DNA of 13,662 bases from Lachnospiraceae bacterium. GTDB taxonomy: Bacteria > Bacillota > Clostridia > Lachnospirales > Lachnospiraceae. The notes under the pieces were generated by a model. That model did no database searches, was not told the origin of the DNA, and saw only the letters and a program-made list of their open reading frames with translations. The stretch is taken from positions 1-13,662 of the forward strand of contig CAADYR010000090.1 of assembly GCA_900753305.1 (NCBI GenBank). Reading direction: 5' to 3'. Position numbers and translations under genes: made by a program. Of the stretch, positions 13,519-13,662 are shown one piece after another. The first letter of the stretch is position 1, and each line of letters begins with the position of its first letter.

Positions 13519-13662
13519 GAATTGTACAGGTTTAATAATGCAACACAGACCCGCTTTCGCTACACTGCAGCTCGTAACAGTACATAAGGCGCTAAAATAC
13601 AGCGCCTAAGTACTGACGGCTGCACAGTGTCTGTTTATGCATTTGTTAAATCTGTACAATTC
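13519..13662. repeat. Long imperfect inverted repeat (MITE-like element or structured RNA)
   Basis: Outer arms GAATTGTACAG (13519-13529) and CTGTACAATTC (13652-13662) pair perfectly. Pairing continues inward through TTTAA (with G-U pairs at the two changed positions), AACACAGAC against GTCTGTT, ACACTG and CAGC against GCTGC and CAGTGT, CAGTAC (13577-13582) against GTACTG (13610-13615), and AGGCGCT against AGCGCCT around the loop AAAATAC. The left side carries an extra stretch of about 11 bases near 13550-13560. There is no T run after the inner GGCGCT hairpin and no open frame. The element reaches the window edge and may continue. Confidence 0.8.

Noticed and set aside
13582..13610. GGCGCT hairpin as a rho-independent terminator for the DUF368 gene
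   Set aside because: No T run follows the stem, and it is the tip of a much longer inverted repeat.
1..13662. tRNA or rRNA genes, IS element or CRISPR-Cas genes
   Set aside because: None was seen on either strand when reading for their motifs.

Overview
The window reads as chromosome of a low-GC, Gram-positive gut anaerobe, most likely a Lachnospiraceae-type Clostridium. The reasons are SD sequences of the AGGAGG type, sigma-A-like promoters, U-tract terminators, a stand-alone small alarmone synthetase, an M3 oligoendopeptidase, a secreted multidomain GH53 galactanase and a DUF6020-like membrane protein. This assignment is inference from gene content; no rRNA or tRNA gene is present.

Positions 1-1761 are the AT-rich 3' tail of a polymorphic-toxin locus. 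The end of an RHS core (DPSG motif) enters from the left edge. It is followed in another frame by a toxin tip that resembles, from memory, the Tse2 ADP-ribosyltransferase-fold toxin. A putative immunity gene overlaps the toxin stop by ATGA. Then come a 52-codon orphan gene, a SUKH/SMI1-KNR4-type immunity gene and a terminator. A one-base deletion near 175-178 would explain why the RHS core and the toxin tip are out of frame.

Positions 1808-4357 hold two housekeeping-type genes, each with its own promoter-like signal: a RelQ-like (p)ppGpp synthetase and the metallopeptidase pepF, which ends at a strong hairpin terminator.

Positions 4354-7875 hold a single secreted galactan-degrading enzyme. 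Its control region has a promoter, a cre/LacI-family-like operator lying on that promoter and a second CG-centred palindrome downstream of it. The gene ends in a hairpin that serves both strands.

Positions 7900-11400 hold a tiny Thr/Glu-repeat lipoprotein (minus strand), a predicted propeller-like lipoprotein (plus strand) and a large multi-pass DUF6020-like membrane protein (minus strand). The last two converge with only 3 bases between their stop codons.

Positions 11418-13477 hold a divergent control region with palindromes, followed by hisC and a DUF368/PopT-family transporter. These two are separated by a single base and are probably translationally coupled.

The last 144 bases (13519-13662) form a long imperfect inverted repeat that runs into the window edge. 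It is the least explained structure here, followed by the frameshifted toxin module and the operator layout of the galactanase gene.
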